22,096 nt of DNA from Mucidula mucida (GCA_015501055.1 JADNYV010000560.1:1-22096), one strand, 5' to 3'; numbered from the stretch's first letter, positions 9,501-20,400 are shown. The notes: generated by a model not told the origin, from the letters alone. Made by a program: numbers and translations.

Positions 9501-10469
9501 TTTACAACGGCGTATCATCCACAGGCAAATGGGCAGACGGAACGGCTGAACCAAGAGATAGAACATTTCTTACGGTTATTTGTCAACTACCATCAGAACG
9601 ACTGGCACGAATGGCTACCCTCTGCTGAATTCGTTTACAACGATCGAGTTCATTCGGCGACCAAAGTCACTCCGTTCTTCGCAGACATGGGCAGACATCC
9701 TACAAAGGCACCGCTCCGAAAACGGCATCGAGAAATGAGACTGCGCAGGAGTTTGCCGACGGCATGAGGAAGACATGGGATGAAGTGGGGTCAGCATTGA
9801 AGATGGCAAAAGAGGACATGAAACGGTTTTATGACAGGAAGCGAACAGAGGCAGTAGAGTACAAGGAAGGCAACAAAGTATGGTTGGAAGGGACGAATCT
9901 CAGCACGGACCGACCAATGAAGAAGCTCGATGACAAATGATTTGGGCCGTTCAAAGTGATCAAGAAAGTTGGGACGAGCTCTTACAAGCTCCAGATTTCT
10001 CACACGTGGAAAAGCATCCATCCCGTGTTCAATGAGGCCCTGTTGATGCCTTACCATGAGCCGCAATTTCCAACGCAACCCCAAGACACGTGTCCACCGC
10101 CTGTGCTGGAAGGAGCCGAACCAGATTGGGAGGTTGAGAAAGTGGTGAATTCCCGGAAGTACCGTGGGGGTTTCTAATACGTGGGGTTTCTAATACAAGG
10201 TTCACTAGACGGGTTATGGCACACACAAGCAGACATGGGAACCGGCATGCAATCTCAAGAATGCCAATGAAGCTATCCGTGATTTTCACCAATAGTAGCC
10301 GAACAAGCCAAAGCCACCTGCGCTTGCTCGAATTGAAGTCCCTATGTCGCAGTTTCCATCCCATTTATTCCGACCCATGCCACCGCCCAATACTGAACCC
10401 CTTGACGTCACGCTACCCTCTGCAGCCCTCATGGAGCGACTCTGGCGCAGAATGGAACTTGCGCCTTAA
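6509..10469 (+). pseudogene. pol: pol of element 1 (PR-RT-RH-IN-chromodomain), broken by frameshifts and stops
   Basis: The frame opens at 6509 in the -1 frame relative to gag. The domains in order are:
- aspartic protease, LLDSGATGS near 6945-6971;
- reverse transcriptase, with [18 protein letters not shown] near 7650 and catalytic YLDD at 7971-7982;
- RNase H near 8390-8750;
- integrase, with an HHCC finger near 9040-9170 and a DDE core (GTD, HDHGPQY, NGQTERLNQE) from about 9250 to 9560;
- a C-terminal chromodomain (WEVEKVVNSRKYRGGF) near 10130-10290, which in chromoviruses steers integration to modified histones.
It ends at TAA 10467-10469, overlapping the purine tract. In-frame stops include TGA 8402 and TGA 9938, both shared with element 2. 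About 13 one-base deletions and a 16-base duplication in the chromodomain shift the frame. No functional polyprotein is expected. Confidence 0.92.
10164..10196 (+). repeat. Short tandem duplication inside the chromodomain
   Basis: The unit gtgggggtttctaatac (10164-10180) is followed at once by gtggggtttctaatac (10181-10196). Element 2 has a single unit at the matching place (around 17745-17762), so this is a local duplication in element 1 that adds 16 bases and shifts the chromodomain frame. Confidence 0.85.
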
Positions 10470-10480
10470 GGAGGGGGTGA
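10468..10480 (+). promoter_or_regulatory. Polypurine tract of element 1
   Basis: AAGGAGGGGGTGA directly precedes the 3' LTR. It is the expected plus-strand DNA primer of reverse transcription and overlaps the last codon of pol. Element 2 has the same tract in reverse at 17461-17473. Confidence 0.85.
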
Positions 10481-11009
10481 TGTTATGAATTGCCATATTT
10501 TTACATTTTCAATCTTATCATATCTTATCGGGGGGCTTATCTTATCAACCAACGGACTGTTTCATCATCTGTTTCGTCACCAATCATACTCCTTTTCATT
10601 ACCAAAGCAGTACTCATGTCGGACACACACCCAACACATGGATGACATCATACATGCCGATACCTCATGGACTCCCTATTGTATAGACACCACCGACACT
10701 CGTAGCACACATGGTTGTTTCAGTATTATTACTTACATGCAGTTACCACTTGTATTTAATGGTTTCACGGACTAGTAGCATACAACACTGGGTCAAGGGC
10801 ATGGAGCATCCCTAGTGGAAACACGTATGGACAAGGAGTCCCAAACACAGACTTACTAGTATATAAGCAGTAGCGTAGCATCATTGTACTTTAGTTCCGA
10901 TCTCGTTTATACACCTGGCCTAGCCTAGTCTTACAAACGCGAACACTTTCTCCTTTAGTTCTTGCTGTGGTACCTGGTTTAGTCACGTGGCTACAGTCAG
11001 TCGCTAACA
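10481..11009 (+). repeat. 3' LTR of element 1
   Basis: It is 529 bp, starting TGTTATGAATTGCC and ending CAGTCGCTAACA. It differs from the 5' LTR at about 20 positions, mostly transitions in the first two thirds; the last 200 bases are almost identical. It is closer to the element 2 LTR at several of those sites. Confidence 0.97.
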
Positions 11010-11014
11010 GCATC
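11010..11014. repeat. Right target-site duplication (gcatc) of element 1
   Basis: It is identical to 4508-4512. Removing one copy with the element restores the codon GCA TCT of the interrupted gene. Confidence 0.95.
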
Positions 11015-13952
11015 TGACCCAATCTGGACTGCAATCCATTGGCTTTGTGAGCGTCTGACTCATGTGAGGATCCTTGAGGATCCTCACCATTGATTATTTT
11101 ATTGTGTTGATCCTTATCGACCTGGATAACATCGGCCGGATTCAACAGCGACCAATGATGTTCATCTAAAAACAGCCGTTTTCTTCCAGCACCCACCCGC
11201 TGGCTGCCACTGTTGGTCCCAACAAATCAGAGAACGAGACTGACACACCTGACGATGAGACAATGGAGGCGGCTGAAGGCATTTCACAGCTGGGTGCCTT
11301 TGGTGTTATTCATATTGACGCCCACAATCTAATGGCAGGATTTACGGTTATGAATGTGTTGTCAAAGGATGATGCACGCGTCAAAGAGCAGCATTTCTTT
11401 TTGGTGGAGCTGGGCATTTACTGGGTGCTGCATGCTGACTGTTCATATGGCTTTTCTGGTTTGCACATGCATGGAGGAAGTGCGCCCGTTTTCAAGACCG
11501 CTCAGCCTGCTAACGCTCTGCCCTACATTTGCATGAACGGCATCGCCTATTGCCCCACTCACTTCTTTGAGGGTGCCTCATCATGGTTGTTCGGGGCTGC
11601 ACCATTAAAGGGCAAGAAGAAGACTGCTGAGGCTTTCCGTATTGCACCGGAGATGCAGGTGTGGAGGTGTGTTACTCTTTCTTTTTTGATAATGAAGCTG
11701 ATTTATGTCATTATAGCCATGACTCGTTCTTCAAAGAACGACCGTTTACCAACAGCCCCAACATGATCTTCAACGGTTTGTTGATTATACAACCTGAAGA
11801 GTTTCTCAACTTTATGGCGTGAGGGATTGTACAATTTGCAACGTACTTACTTCTTCAAGCACCTGCGGAACTTTTGGTTAGGCTAGATCATGATGTGGTA
11901 CTCGCCGCTATCAGTCTTGTGAAGGACAACAAATGTATTGTCGCTCAATCATGGCCTTGAGGTCCGGGATGGAGTAAGAAAGAGAGTGCAGAGGGCACTT
12001 TGAGTATGGAAACAATGGAGGCTTTGAAGAATGCAACAACGTGGGAACACTATCGCACCTTGCAGGCATCTGACGATTCAAAGCTTTGCAATCTCCCCTT
12101 TGGAAACGTGTTGTTAAATGGTTCTATTGGAGAGGCCTTCAAGGACTTGTGTCATACAAGTGGTGCTGCTATTCCTATATGCGCTGTAGCCAAAGGGAAG
12201 AAAGGGAAGAATGGCTGGATTGGAGGTAGTGCTCAAAAACAACGCAGTAAGTATGATAAATTTTGTCTTAAACACAGGTTAAACATAATTACAGCCATTT
12301 TCAAAAAAGCGCAAGGCGGTGGATTGTCAAAGTCCAACGAGGCTGAGACAGCGCCAAAGAAGAAAGCAAAAACTCGTGCCGACAAGCGGAAGGCTGAAGG
12401 AGAGGTGGCAGAAGGACCTGCTGCGAAGCAAACAAGACAGCATGTAACATATAACCATCAAGGTTGGATGACAGTTTGTGATGTATAACAATGTATAAAT
12501 ATTCATTCTTTAGACTCGGAGGGTCTTTCAACTGTGGAGTCAACCATACCTCTACTCCAAGCTCTAGAGCTCATAGAGTTGCAAGAACTGTACAATGACT
12601 TGGGTGCATATGCCTTGGAAGTCGTTGGAGACGATGTAGATTCCTGGAATCAATTTTTAGAGGCTGCAGAGTTCGACAACTCGGAGAATGCGGTGGCGTT
12701 GCTGGGAAATGCGGCTGCTCATCTTCGCTTCCTAAAGGCTAAACGTGACACAACAGATATCTTGGCTCGTCTTGAGAATCAAGAGCTTCTCCTTTCCCGC
12801 ATGGCAATATGGAAGTGGATTAAAGTGGAGGTGAACAACGTGTGGCAAAGCGTTGAGAGGTCAACGGAGCATTGGATGAAGAGTTTGTACACAAATATCA
12901 TTGCTGCCTTCACGGACGTTTGGGCATCCAAAGCAGCGGTGGAGAAACATTTCAAGGCTTCTGTCTACATCTATCCCTATCTGTTTCCGCTGCTCATCAG
13001 GTTTTGATCATGCAGTTTTCTGCATGCTGTGTCAACCAAGCGGATACACGTCAAGTCAAGGAGCGACTGATGCGGATTCTTGCGGATTGGTTGAACTTGG
13101 ATAGTAACTTCGAGCGAGGATGACCGGCATTGCATTTGGTCTTTCGACTTGTTGACGCATACGGCCCAGCAGTACTTCTTCATTGGCCAGTTATTGAAGT
13201 GTGTGACAAATCAATGCGCCGCTTGGTTTTTGAAGACAAGGGCGATTTCAAACCTTCCTTTGCAAAGGTTGAAGAGTGGTGTTTAGAGAATCTGCATATT
13301 GCAGATAATACCACTCGAGAGATTTTAAACCAAATTGATCTCATCGTTGATGGTTGGCGCACGGACCAGCAGCATAATCTGCCTGCTAGGATGACTAGGC
13401 TGGTTGCTAACACCCTCGCTCGCTTCGCTTCAAGCAACTTACCTTCCGAGAAGGCTGACCAACACCAATTCCTTATGAGCCTACTGGAACCACTTTATTC
13501 ATTGGCTCAAAATCCATTCTTCTCCCTTCCTGAGCCTCCGACTGCCTCATCCAAGCATGTCAAGAGCTTCTACACTGCATATTGAGCCTTTCTGAAACAT
13601 ATGGTATCTATGGACGATAAGAAGATTCCTTGGCGCAATTTAGCAACGTCACGACGACTTATTCTTGCCGACTATGGACTATTTGGGAGCTCTTATCTGC
13701 ACACAAAGGAAGGGCTCTTCAGTGCCCTGCTTCATTGTGGCATCACTAATAATTCCCAGTTCCTGCATACTGAGCAACATATTTTCTTTGACAGTCTGGA
13801 CAACTGGGAGATGATTTATGCCACCTCCAAAGATGTGTTAGAAGACTCCGATGACATGGACTAGAAGGAGATTGAGAAGTACTTCTGTGATGGTTGTGCA
13901 TATGGTGTTTGGACATGTCGCCACGTTGATTATGCTCCAACCTATGCAGCTG
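11010..13952 (+). pseudogene. Long repeat-associated basidiomycete gene with 2OG/Fe(II)-oxygenase-like first domain, nonsense-mutated
   Basis: This is the continuation of the fragment at 4469-4512. Recognisable exons are an unsettled stretch 11015-11160 (SDPIWTAIHWLCERLTHV, then a frame change to LIDLDNIGRIQQRP), 11190-11666, 11717-12246, 12295 to about 12467, 12514 to about 12956, and 13001 onward. Introns are about 43-50 bp. The exon at 11190 encodes LGAFGVIHIDAHN...FFLVELGIY...FSGLHMHGG. An H-x-D at 11311-11319 and a His at 11470 are spaced like the metal ligands of 2-oxoglutarate/Fe(II) dioxygenases of the TET/JBP kind, but the expected later Arg is not evident. A Lys-rich segment near 12352-12391 looks like a nuclear localisation signal. 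The last part is helical and unassigned. In-frame stops are TGA 11820, TGA 11958, TGA 13121, TGA 13583 and TAG 13862. I recall the whole pattern as a multi-copy mushroom family without known function. The end near 13952 is set by the probable hAT terminus. Confidence 0.7.
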
Positions 13953-14242
13953 TCACTAGAGAGCACCACGAGTACTTACTCAAGTTGACTCGGCACTCGC
14001 CAGGCGGGTACTCGTGACCCTAAACTAGTGTTCATCACTTGTCATGTGACTCAAGTCTTAGTGACTCGACTTCAAACGAGTCGAGTCACACGAGTTCAGC
14101 GAGTACTTGCCGAATCTTACGATACATAGTAAAAAATCATAAAACAATTGATATTTCTAAGTATAAGGCATATGAGAAGGCATAATGTAGGTAGACATGT
14201 CAGCGGATTGCATAGAAGAACATAAGTAGACAAAGAAGTACT
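13953..14242 (-). repeat. Probable terminal/subterminal region of a hAT element, CGAGT motif cluster
   Basis: Nine copies of CGAGT or its complement ACTCG fall between 13969 and 14104, where about 0.3 would be expected by chance. Two of them form a perfect 10-base inverted repeat, GTGACTCGAC at 14061-14070 and GTCGAGTCAC at 14080-14089. The cluster lies just past the 3' end of the hAT transposase, where hAT elements carry short repeated transposase-binding motifs. The outer terminal inverted repeat may begin at CACTAGAGAGC (13953). The opposite end is beyond element 2, so the TIR and the 8-bp target duplication cannot be confirmed. The rest, to 14242, is A+T-rich and shows no gene. Confidence 0.5.
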
Positions 14243-16896
14243 CTAATCATTGTTGTTGGCATTCTTACCACAGTGATGCTTCACGTTGAAGTGCTTTGTC
14301 AGAAATGCCTCGTCAACCAGCCCGTCTTCCCTCCACCAACTCTGTAGAAGTACTTGTGCCTGTGTCAACACATTGGAAAGGTTGAAACAATGCTTTGTGA
14401 CAACAAGTCCCGCATGCGAGAACAGATGTTTGATGTCGATCCAGGTGGCTGCAATAACCCCAAATGAGTAGGAGTGCACAGCAAACGAAAATCTCAACTT
14501 ACCGGGCACGCTAAGATAATCAAGAGCCATCTGCACCAGAGCCCCACCTGCAGTAACGGTAATCTTGCCCTTGCTATCCGGAACATCGAGCTGCGACGCC
14601 CAATACGACAGTGGGTTGGTGCACGTGGTCACAACGGGTGTGGTCAAATAGTCCTCCAGTGCGTCGCCTTCGGTTCCCAAATTGGCCATCGCGCCGACAT
14701 TAGCAAAAGGATTAGACACCTAAGCGAAGCATCAGAGAGCCGCCGGGAAAAAAAATAAGGAACACATACTGCAGGCGTAGCGACACTGGGACCTGCTGGT
14801 GCCGTCTCTGCTGGCCGATAGCGGGCGTACTCCTTGCGAACATGGTCAAGGGCATTGTCAATCCATTCCCGCTCCCAGCTTTGAGACTCAAAGTAGCATG
14901 TCTTGAGTCCCGAATGCAAAACTGAGAGCAGAGCCATTAGCGAAGAACAGCAGCAGAGTAAATCGACACTTACCTATGGAAATACAAACAATCCGGTTGT
15001 TATCCGTCTTTGCGTAGTACTTGAGGATAAGAGCACGGCCACAAGCCGCCGCCGCACAAACAACAGCATGGTTGGTTTTGTCAGTAATAACGTGATCGAG
15101 CTCGTCAACAAGCTTGTCGAAGATGGGAATAACCTGATAAATAAGGGGAACCTTGGACTTGGAGAGTTGCTTCGATGCAAGGACAGACAACTGTATTTAC
15201 TATAAGTACACAAAAAAAATGAATAACGGACAACTATACTTTGAGAACCTTCTCCAACTGCTCAATAATCTGCCATTCTGCTGGCGTCAGTTTGAACTTC
15301 AACATTTTCCTCTTCAGCACCTTGTTGAACTGGGCCAGAATGATAAGACGGTCAAGTGCAGGCCTCAGGTACAAGGCCCATTCCAAGATGGGGTGAACCA
15401 AATTCCATCTCGTCGCAACCGCGCAAACCATCTTCATTGGCTTGATGTTGGCAAGGGTGCATTGGGCGGCCAGTTCCTCCTGCATAAGCTGCATGTTGAA
15501 AATGCGACGTCAAGTCTTAATGATCTTCGGAAAATCAGAACAGTTTCAATAATGTCAAGGACAATGTACCTTGGTGACGGCAGACTTGCCGAGCTTCTTG
15601 TCGGTGTCAATCAACTGCTGCACCTCCTCCAAGGCCGCTGCAATATCCTCTGCAGCTGCCTCTTTCTCCTCCTCGGTCTGCACATCAACCATTAGAAGCA
15701 TGTTCTGCTCCTCCTTGTTGGGCTTGTTGTTGTTGTTGTCCATGTAAATGTTGCTGACTTGGTCGAAGTCGGTGTTCTCATTGTAATCAGCGAAGCCTTT
15801 ATTTGCAAGCTTCTTGCTGAGGATTTGCAACATAGTAGCCTATAAGCAGGTCAGTTTTGGCTCTCCATCTAAATGAAACACATACCCGGGTTGACAAGTC
15901 AATCTGGTGCCCCGCACAACCAACATATGTATCCTCGCCGGAATGAGTGTCCACCGGGAGATGAGGAATGGACTCGGCCACCATCTTTGGGTTGACGCTG
16001 GTGTTATCGCCAACGAACGCAAGGGTGTCCTTCTCATACTTGAACTCTTGTATACAGTTGACCGTTTTCTCGGCGAGGTACTCGGCCGTATGCACTTTGT
16101 GCAGTCTGATGATAATTCAGTACGAAGAACATGATCTGAACAAACGACTTACGGAATCAGAGCCCACGGTAAGACTTGCATTTGCCCCTGGTCAAAAAAG
16201 GCCACATCAACGCCTTGAACAGACTGCTTGCCGCCTGATGCCCAGGTGTCGAAAACAGTGTGCTTTTTGCCACAAGCATTCTAAGACAAAGCCATTAACA
16301 ATATGAACCTTAACACAAATATTATTGCCTACCAGAAGTTGAGCAATTACATTGATCTTTGACAATTCATGAACCTCCCTGATATCGCGGGAGAGAGTCT
16401 TGTCGGAAGGAATGAGGGCATCAGGGCGGATGATCTTGGCAAGAGGGTTGTTGGTGTAGAGAGCGAATGGACAATGGTTGACGGCAATATGTTTCGCAAT
16501 AAGCATGCACAATTTCCCCGGGGTGTACGTGGAGCCTTGGGCGAATGGCGCAAGGGAGGTCTGCGTGTTGTCAACCTCCTTCTAATTGCACAGAGTCTTG
16601 TGGCGACAGAGGTTAGTAGTCGTGCTCATCGAAGAGCCAAATCCCCGAGTGATGTGTTGACCAGTCCTAAAAAATCCATTAAAAGATGAATTTCAAGCAA
16701 TATGGAAAAACATACCGCTTGCATCTAAAGGATTGCTGGAAACCATTGTTGGTTTCAATGACCTCCGGAGGGTCAAAGTGCTTGTAGACGCCCGAGACCC
16801 AAACACGCTGCTTTTTCCCTAAGAAAAGAATTAGTGTATAAGAATGATATTGAAGAAAAGAGACATACCGAGCAACTTGACGAAGAATTCTCTGTC
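14243..16896 (-). pseudogene. hAT-family transposase, 11 visible exons, 5' end lost and one in-frame TAG
   Basis: The exons are 16896-16869, 16818-16716, 16666-16333, 16280-16153, 16105-15886, 15839-15570, 15488-15240, 15190-14974, 14921-14770, 14719-14503 and 14448-14243. All junctions are GT-AG and all phases are consistent (2,124 bases, 707 residues). The N-terminal part looks like a BED-type DNA-binding finger (FRCKR...NLCRHKTLCN), but the second Cys is not obvious. The catalytic region has VGDNTSVNPKM, YVGCAGHQIDLSTR (the hAT C-x2-H motif) and ATRWNLVHPILEWAL. The C-terminus is the hAT dimerisation domain (NPLSYWASQ...ALDYLSVPAT). A single TAG at 16584-16582 breaks exon 3; Gln CAG is the simplest ancestor. 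Element 2 begins 36 bases upstream of the first visible exon and separates it from the true start. The gene would cut and paste its own element in the nucleus. Apart from these two lesions it reads cleanly. Confidence 0.88.
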
Positions 16897-16931
16897 CTAG
16901 AGTTCATGCTCCAAGTTAATCTCATTACCAA

Positions 16932-17460
16932 TGTTAGCAACTGACTAAGCCACAAGACTCAAACAGGTACCACAGCAAGAACTAAGGAAGAAAACATTCG
17001 CGTTCGTAAGACTAGGCTAGGCCAGGTGTATAAACGAGATCGGAACTAAAGTACAATGATACTACACTACTGCTTATATACTAGTAAGTCTGTGTTTGAG
17101 ACTCCTTGTCCATACGCGTTTCCACTAGGGATGCTCCTTGCCCTTGACCCAGTATTGTATGCTACTAGTCCGTGAAACCATTAAATACGGGTGGTAACTG
17201 CATGTAAGTAATAATACTGAAACAACCATGTGTACTACGAGTGTCGGCAGTGTGTATACAATAGGGAGTCCATGAGGTATCGGCATGTATGATGTCATCC
17301 ATGTGTTGGACGTGTGTCCAACATGAGTACGGCTTTGGTAATGAAAAGGGGTATGATTGGTGACGAAACAGATGATGAAACGGTCCGTTGGTTGATAAGA
17401 CAAGGCCCCCGATAAGATATGATAAGATGTGAAAATGTGAAAATATGGCAATTCATAACA
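16932..17460 (-). repeat. 3' LTR of element 2
   Basis: It is 529 bp, reading on the minus strand TGTTATGAATTGCC to GTTGCTAACA. It keeps TATATAA and the 11-base self-priming segment (17037-17047 in complement). The last 40 bases (U5 end) differ clearly from both element 1 LTRs, while the central 400 bases are close. It abuts the purine tract at 17461, which identifies it as the 3' copy. Confidence 0.95.
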
Positions 17461-17473
17461 TCACCCCCTCCTT
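17461..17473 (-). promoter_or_regulatory. Polypurine tract of element 2
   Basis: On the minus strand AAGGAGGGGGTGA precedes the 3' LTR directly, identical to the tract of element 1. Confidence 0.85.
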
Positions 17474-20400
17474 AAGGCGCAAGTTCCATTCTGCGCCAGA
17501 GTTGCTCCATGAGGGCTGCAGAGGGTAGCGTGATGTCGAGGGGTTCGGTATCGGGTGGTGGCATGGGTCGGAATAGATGTGATGGAAATTGCGACATGGG
17601 AACTTCAATGCGAGCAAGCGCAGGTGGCTTCGGCTTGTTCGGGTACTGCTGGTGGTAATCACAAATAGCTTTGTCGGCATTCTTGAGATTGCATGCCGGT
17701 TCCCATGTCTGTTTGTGTGTGCCATAACCCTTCCAGTGAACCTTGTATTGGAAACCCCCGCGGTACTTCCGGGAATTCACCACTTTCTCAACCTCCCAAT
17801 CCGGTTCGGCTCCTTCCAGCACAGGCGGTGGACACGTGTCTTGGGGTTGCGTTGGAAATTGCAGGCGTCAACAGGGCCTCATTGAACACGGGATGGATGC
17901 TTTTCCACGTGTGAGGAATCTGGATCTTGTAAGAGCTCGTCCCGACTTTCTTGATCACCTTAAACGGCCCAAATCATTTGTCATCGAGCTTCTTCATTGG
18001 TCGGTCCGTGCTGAGATTCGTCCCTTCCAACCATACTTTGTCGCCTTCCTTGTACTATACTACCCCTGTTTGCTTCCTGTCATAAAACCGTCTCATGTCC
18101 TCTTTTGCCATCTTCAATGCTGACCCCACTTCATCCCATGTCTTCCTCATGCCGTCGGCAAACTCCTGCGCAGTCTCATTTCTCGATGCCGTTTTCGGAG
18201 CGGTGCCTTTGTAAGGGTGTCTGCCCATGTCTGCGAAGAACGGAGTGACTTTGGTCGCCAAATGAACTCGATCGTTGTAAACGAATTCAGCAGAGGGTAG
18301 CCATTCGTGCCAGTCGTTCTGATGGTAGTTGACAAATAACCGTAAGAAATGTTCTATCTCTTGGTTCAGCCGTTCCGTCTGCCCATTTGCCTGTGGATGA
18401 TACGCCGTTGTAAAGTTTCCTTCAATGCCCAACAGCCGGTACAACTCCTTCATAAAACGCGAGTAGTATTGTGGACCGTGATCATGTATCATCTGTTGTG
18501 GCATCCCATGTATGGGGAAAATGCGATCACGGTAAATGCGGGCCATGCCTTCTGACGTCAGAGTGGTGTGTGTCGGTATGATGTGTAATCGCTGTGTGAA
18601 ATGGTCCACAAACGTGCTGATTGCGTTGTATCCTCCTGATTCCGGCAGTTCTCCAATCATGTCCGTTCCTACTATCTCCCATGGCTCGCTTGGCACATCA
18701 ATAGGATGAAGAGGTGCAGCCGGCTTCGTGCGATGTGACTTTGTGACCTGGCATTTTTGACACCCTTCTATGTATTCACGGACGTCTCGGCTGATTTCTG
18801 GCCACCAATAGGTACATGTGATCAGCTCGAGGGTCTTGTATTGTCCGGGATGTCCTGCAAGCTGTGCGTTGTGATGCATTCCAATAACTTTTCCCCACAA
18901 TTCTTTGTCCTTTGGTATGTAAATACGGTCTTTCCACATAATAAGTCCATTTTCCTTCTCTTCCCATCCTTTTTCTTTGTTTTCTAATGCTTTTTGTACG
19001 TATCTGTCTTTGTTTCCTTTTCTTTGTTTGATTTTGTTAAGTAATTTGTCCTCCGGTGTATCTACTGTATGTAAAGAGAATTGAATTTGTGAAATAAAAA
19101 ACTCCGGCTTGAGCAAAACAATGTTTTCGTTATCTTTTTCCCCCTTCTCAAGGCCTGTCATCCTTGACAAGGCATCAGCTTTTCCCATTGTCTTGCCCGG
19201 CTTGTGAATCATCTGTATGTCATATTCCGCCAATTCCGTAACCCATTGCGCCTGCCTCTGGTTCAACTTCTGCGGCTTCCTGAAGTACTGCAGGTTTTGA
19301 TGATCGGTGAAAACCTCCACTGTCTCTTTAGCGCCTAGGAGATATTGCCGCCAGTCGTCAATCAAGTCTATAATAGCCATCATCTCTTTGTTGTAGATCT
19401 CATAATTGTGCTCCACTTCGTTCAGCGCGCGAGACCGAAAGGCTACTGGTCTCCATTTTCTGTCAACAAACTGGGAAAGAACCGCCCCGTTCGCATAGTT
19501 CGAGGAGTCCGCCTTGACTCAAAACTTGCCGTCGTTGCGTGGTACAATCAGAACGGGTTCTTCTGTCATCCTCCGTTTCAACTTCTCAAACGCCTCGTGT
19601 TGCTCCATACCCCAAACCCATTCGCCCTTCCCAGTCAGTGATGTCAATGGCTTCGCTACTCCCGCAAATCCCCGGATGAAACGTTGGTAGAAGTTGCAGA
19701 AGCCCAGGAATGACTGTACTTCCTTCTTCTTCGTCGGCTCCTTCCATTCCTTCACTACGGCCACTTTTGCCGGATCCATCTTCACTTCTCCTCCTCCAAC
19801 AATAACTCCCAAGTAATCTACAGTATGTGTCTCAAAACTACATTTCTTGGGTTTTAAATACAACTTATTTACTCGTAATATTTCTAATACTCGTCGTACA
19901 ATATGCCTATGTTCTTCCAACGTGTTCGTACAGATAAGTATGTCATCCAAGTAAACTATAATATGTCCTTCATCAATCAGCTCCTTCAGAATGTGATTCA
20001 TGAACAATTGGAATGTTGCCGGCGAGTTTGTAAGTCCGAAGAACATGACTGAGGGCTCGAACAGGCCTCGGTTTGTTCTAAACGCCGCTTTCCACTCATC
20101 ACCTTCTTTGATCCGGATGTTATTGTAACCCCATTGGCCATCCATCTTTGTGAAACACTTTGCTCCCTTCAGCTTGTCAATAAGCTCCTGAATCAACGGC
20201 AAGGGATATCGGTTCTTGATTGTCATGTCGTTCAACTTCCAATAATCCTGTACTGGCCGAAGGCTTCCGTCCTTCTTCTTGACAAAGAAGAAGGGTGATG
20301 CCATAGGTGAAATTGATGGCTGTATGCGTCCCGTGCGTATGTTTTCCACCAAGAACTCGTCTAATGCCTTCTGCTTGGATGGACTAAGGGGATAGACCTT

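Larger units (their letters stand above)
4513..11009 (+). mobile_element. Element 1: full-length Tf1/sushi-like chromodomain gypsy LTR retrotransposon, defective
   Basis: The element is 6,497 bp, bounded by TG...CA LTRs of 530 and 529 bp and flanked by the duplication gcatc. The internal order is primer-binding site, leader of about 560 bp, gag with a CCHC knuckle, then pol with protease, RT, RNase H, HHCC/DDE integrase and chromodomain, and a purine tract beside the 3' LTR. This order and the chromodomain place it among the chromoviruses of the Metaviridae-type (Ty3/gypsy) elements of fungi. By eye the two LTRs differ at roughly 20 positions (about 96% identical), so the insertion is not very recent. 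Gag and pol contain several stops and about 14 one-base deletions relative to element 2, so this copy cannot encode its own proteins as written. Confidence 0.97.

Noticed and set aside
10891..11196. Minus-strand 101-codon frame
   Set aside because: It spans the end of the 3' LTR into the split gene, so it cannot have existed before the insertion and shows no family pattern.
13865..14240. CRISPR or minisatellite array
   Set aside because: The CGAGT words are irregularly spaced and in both orientations, which fits transposase-binding motifs, not a spacer or tandem array.
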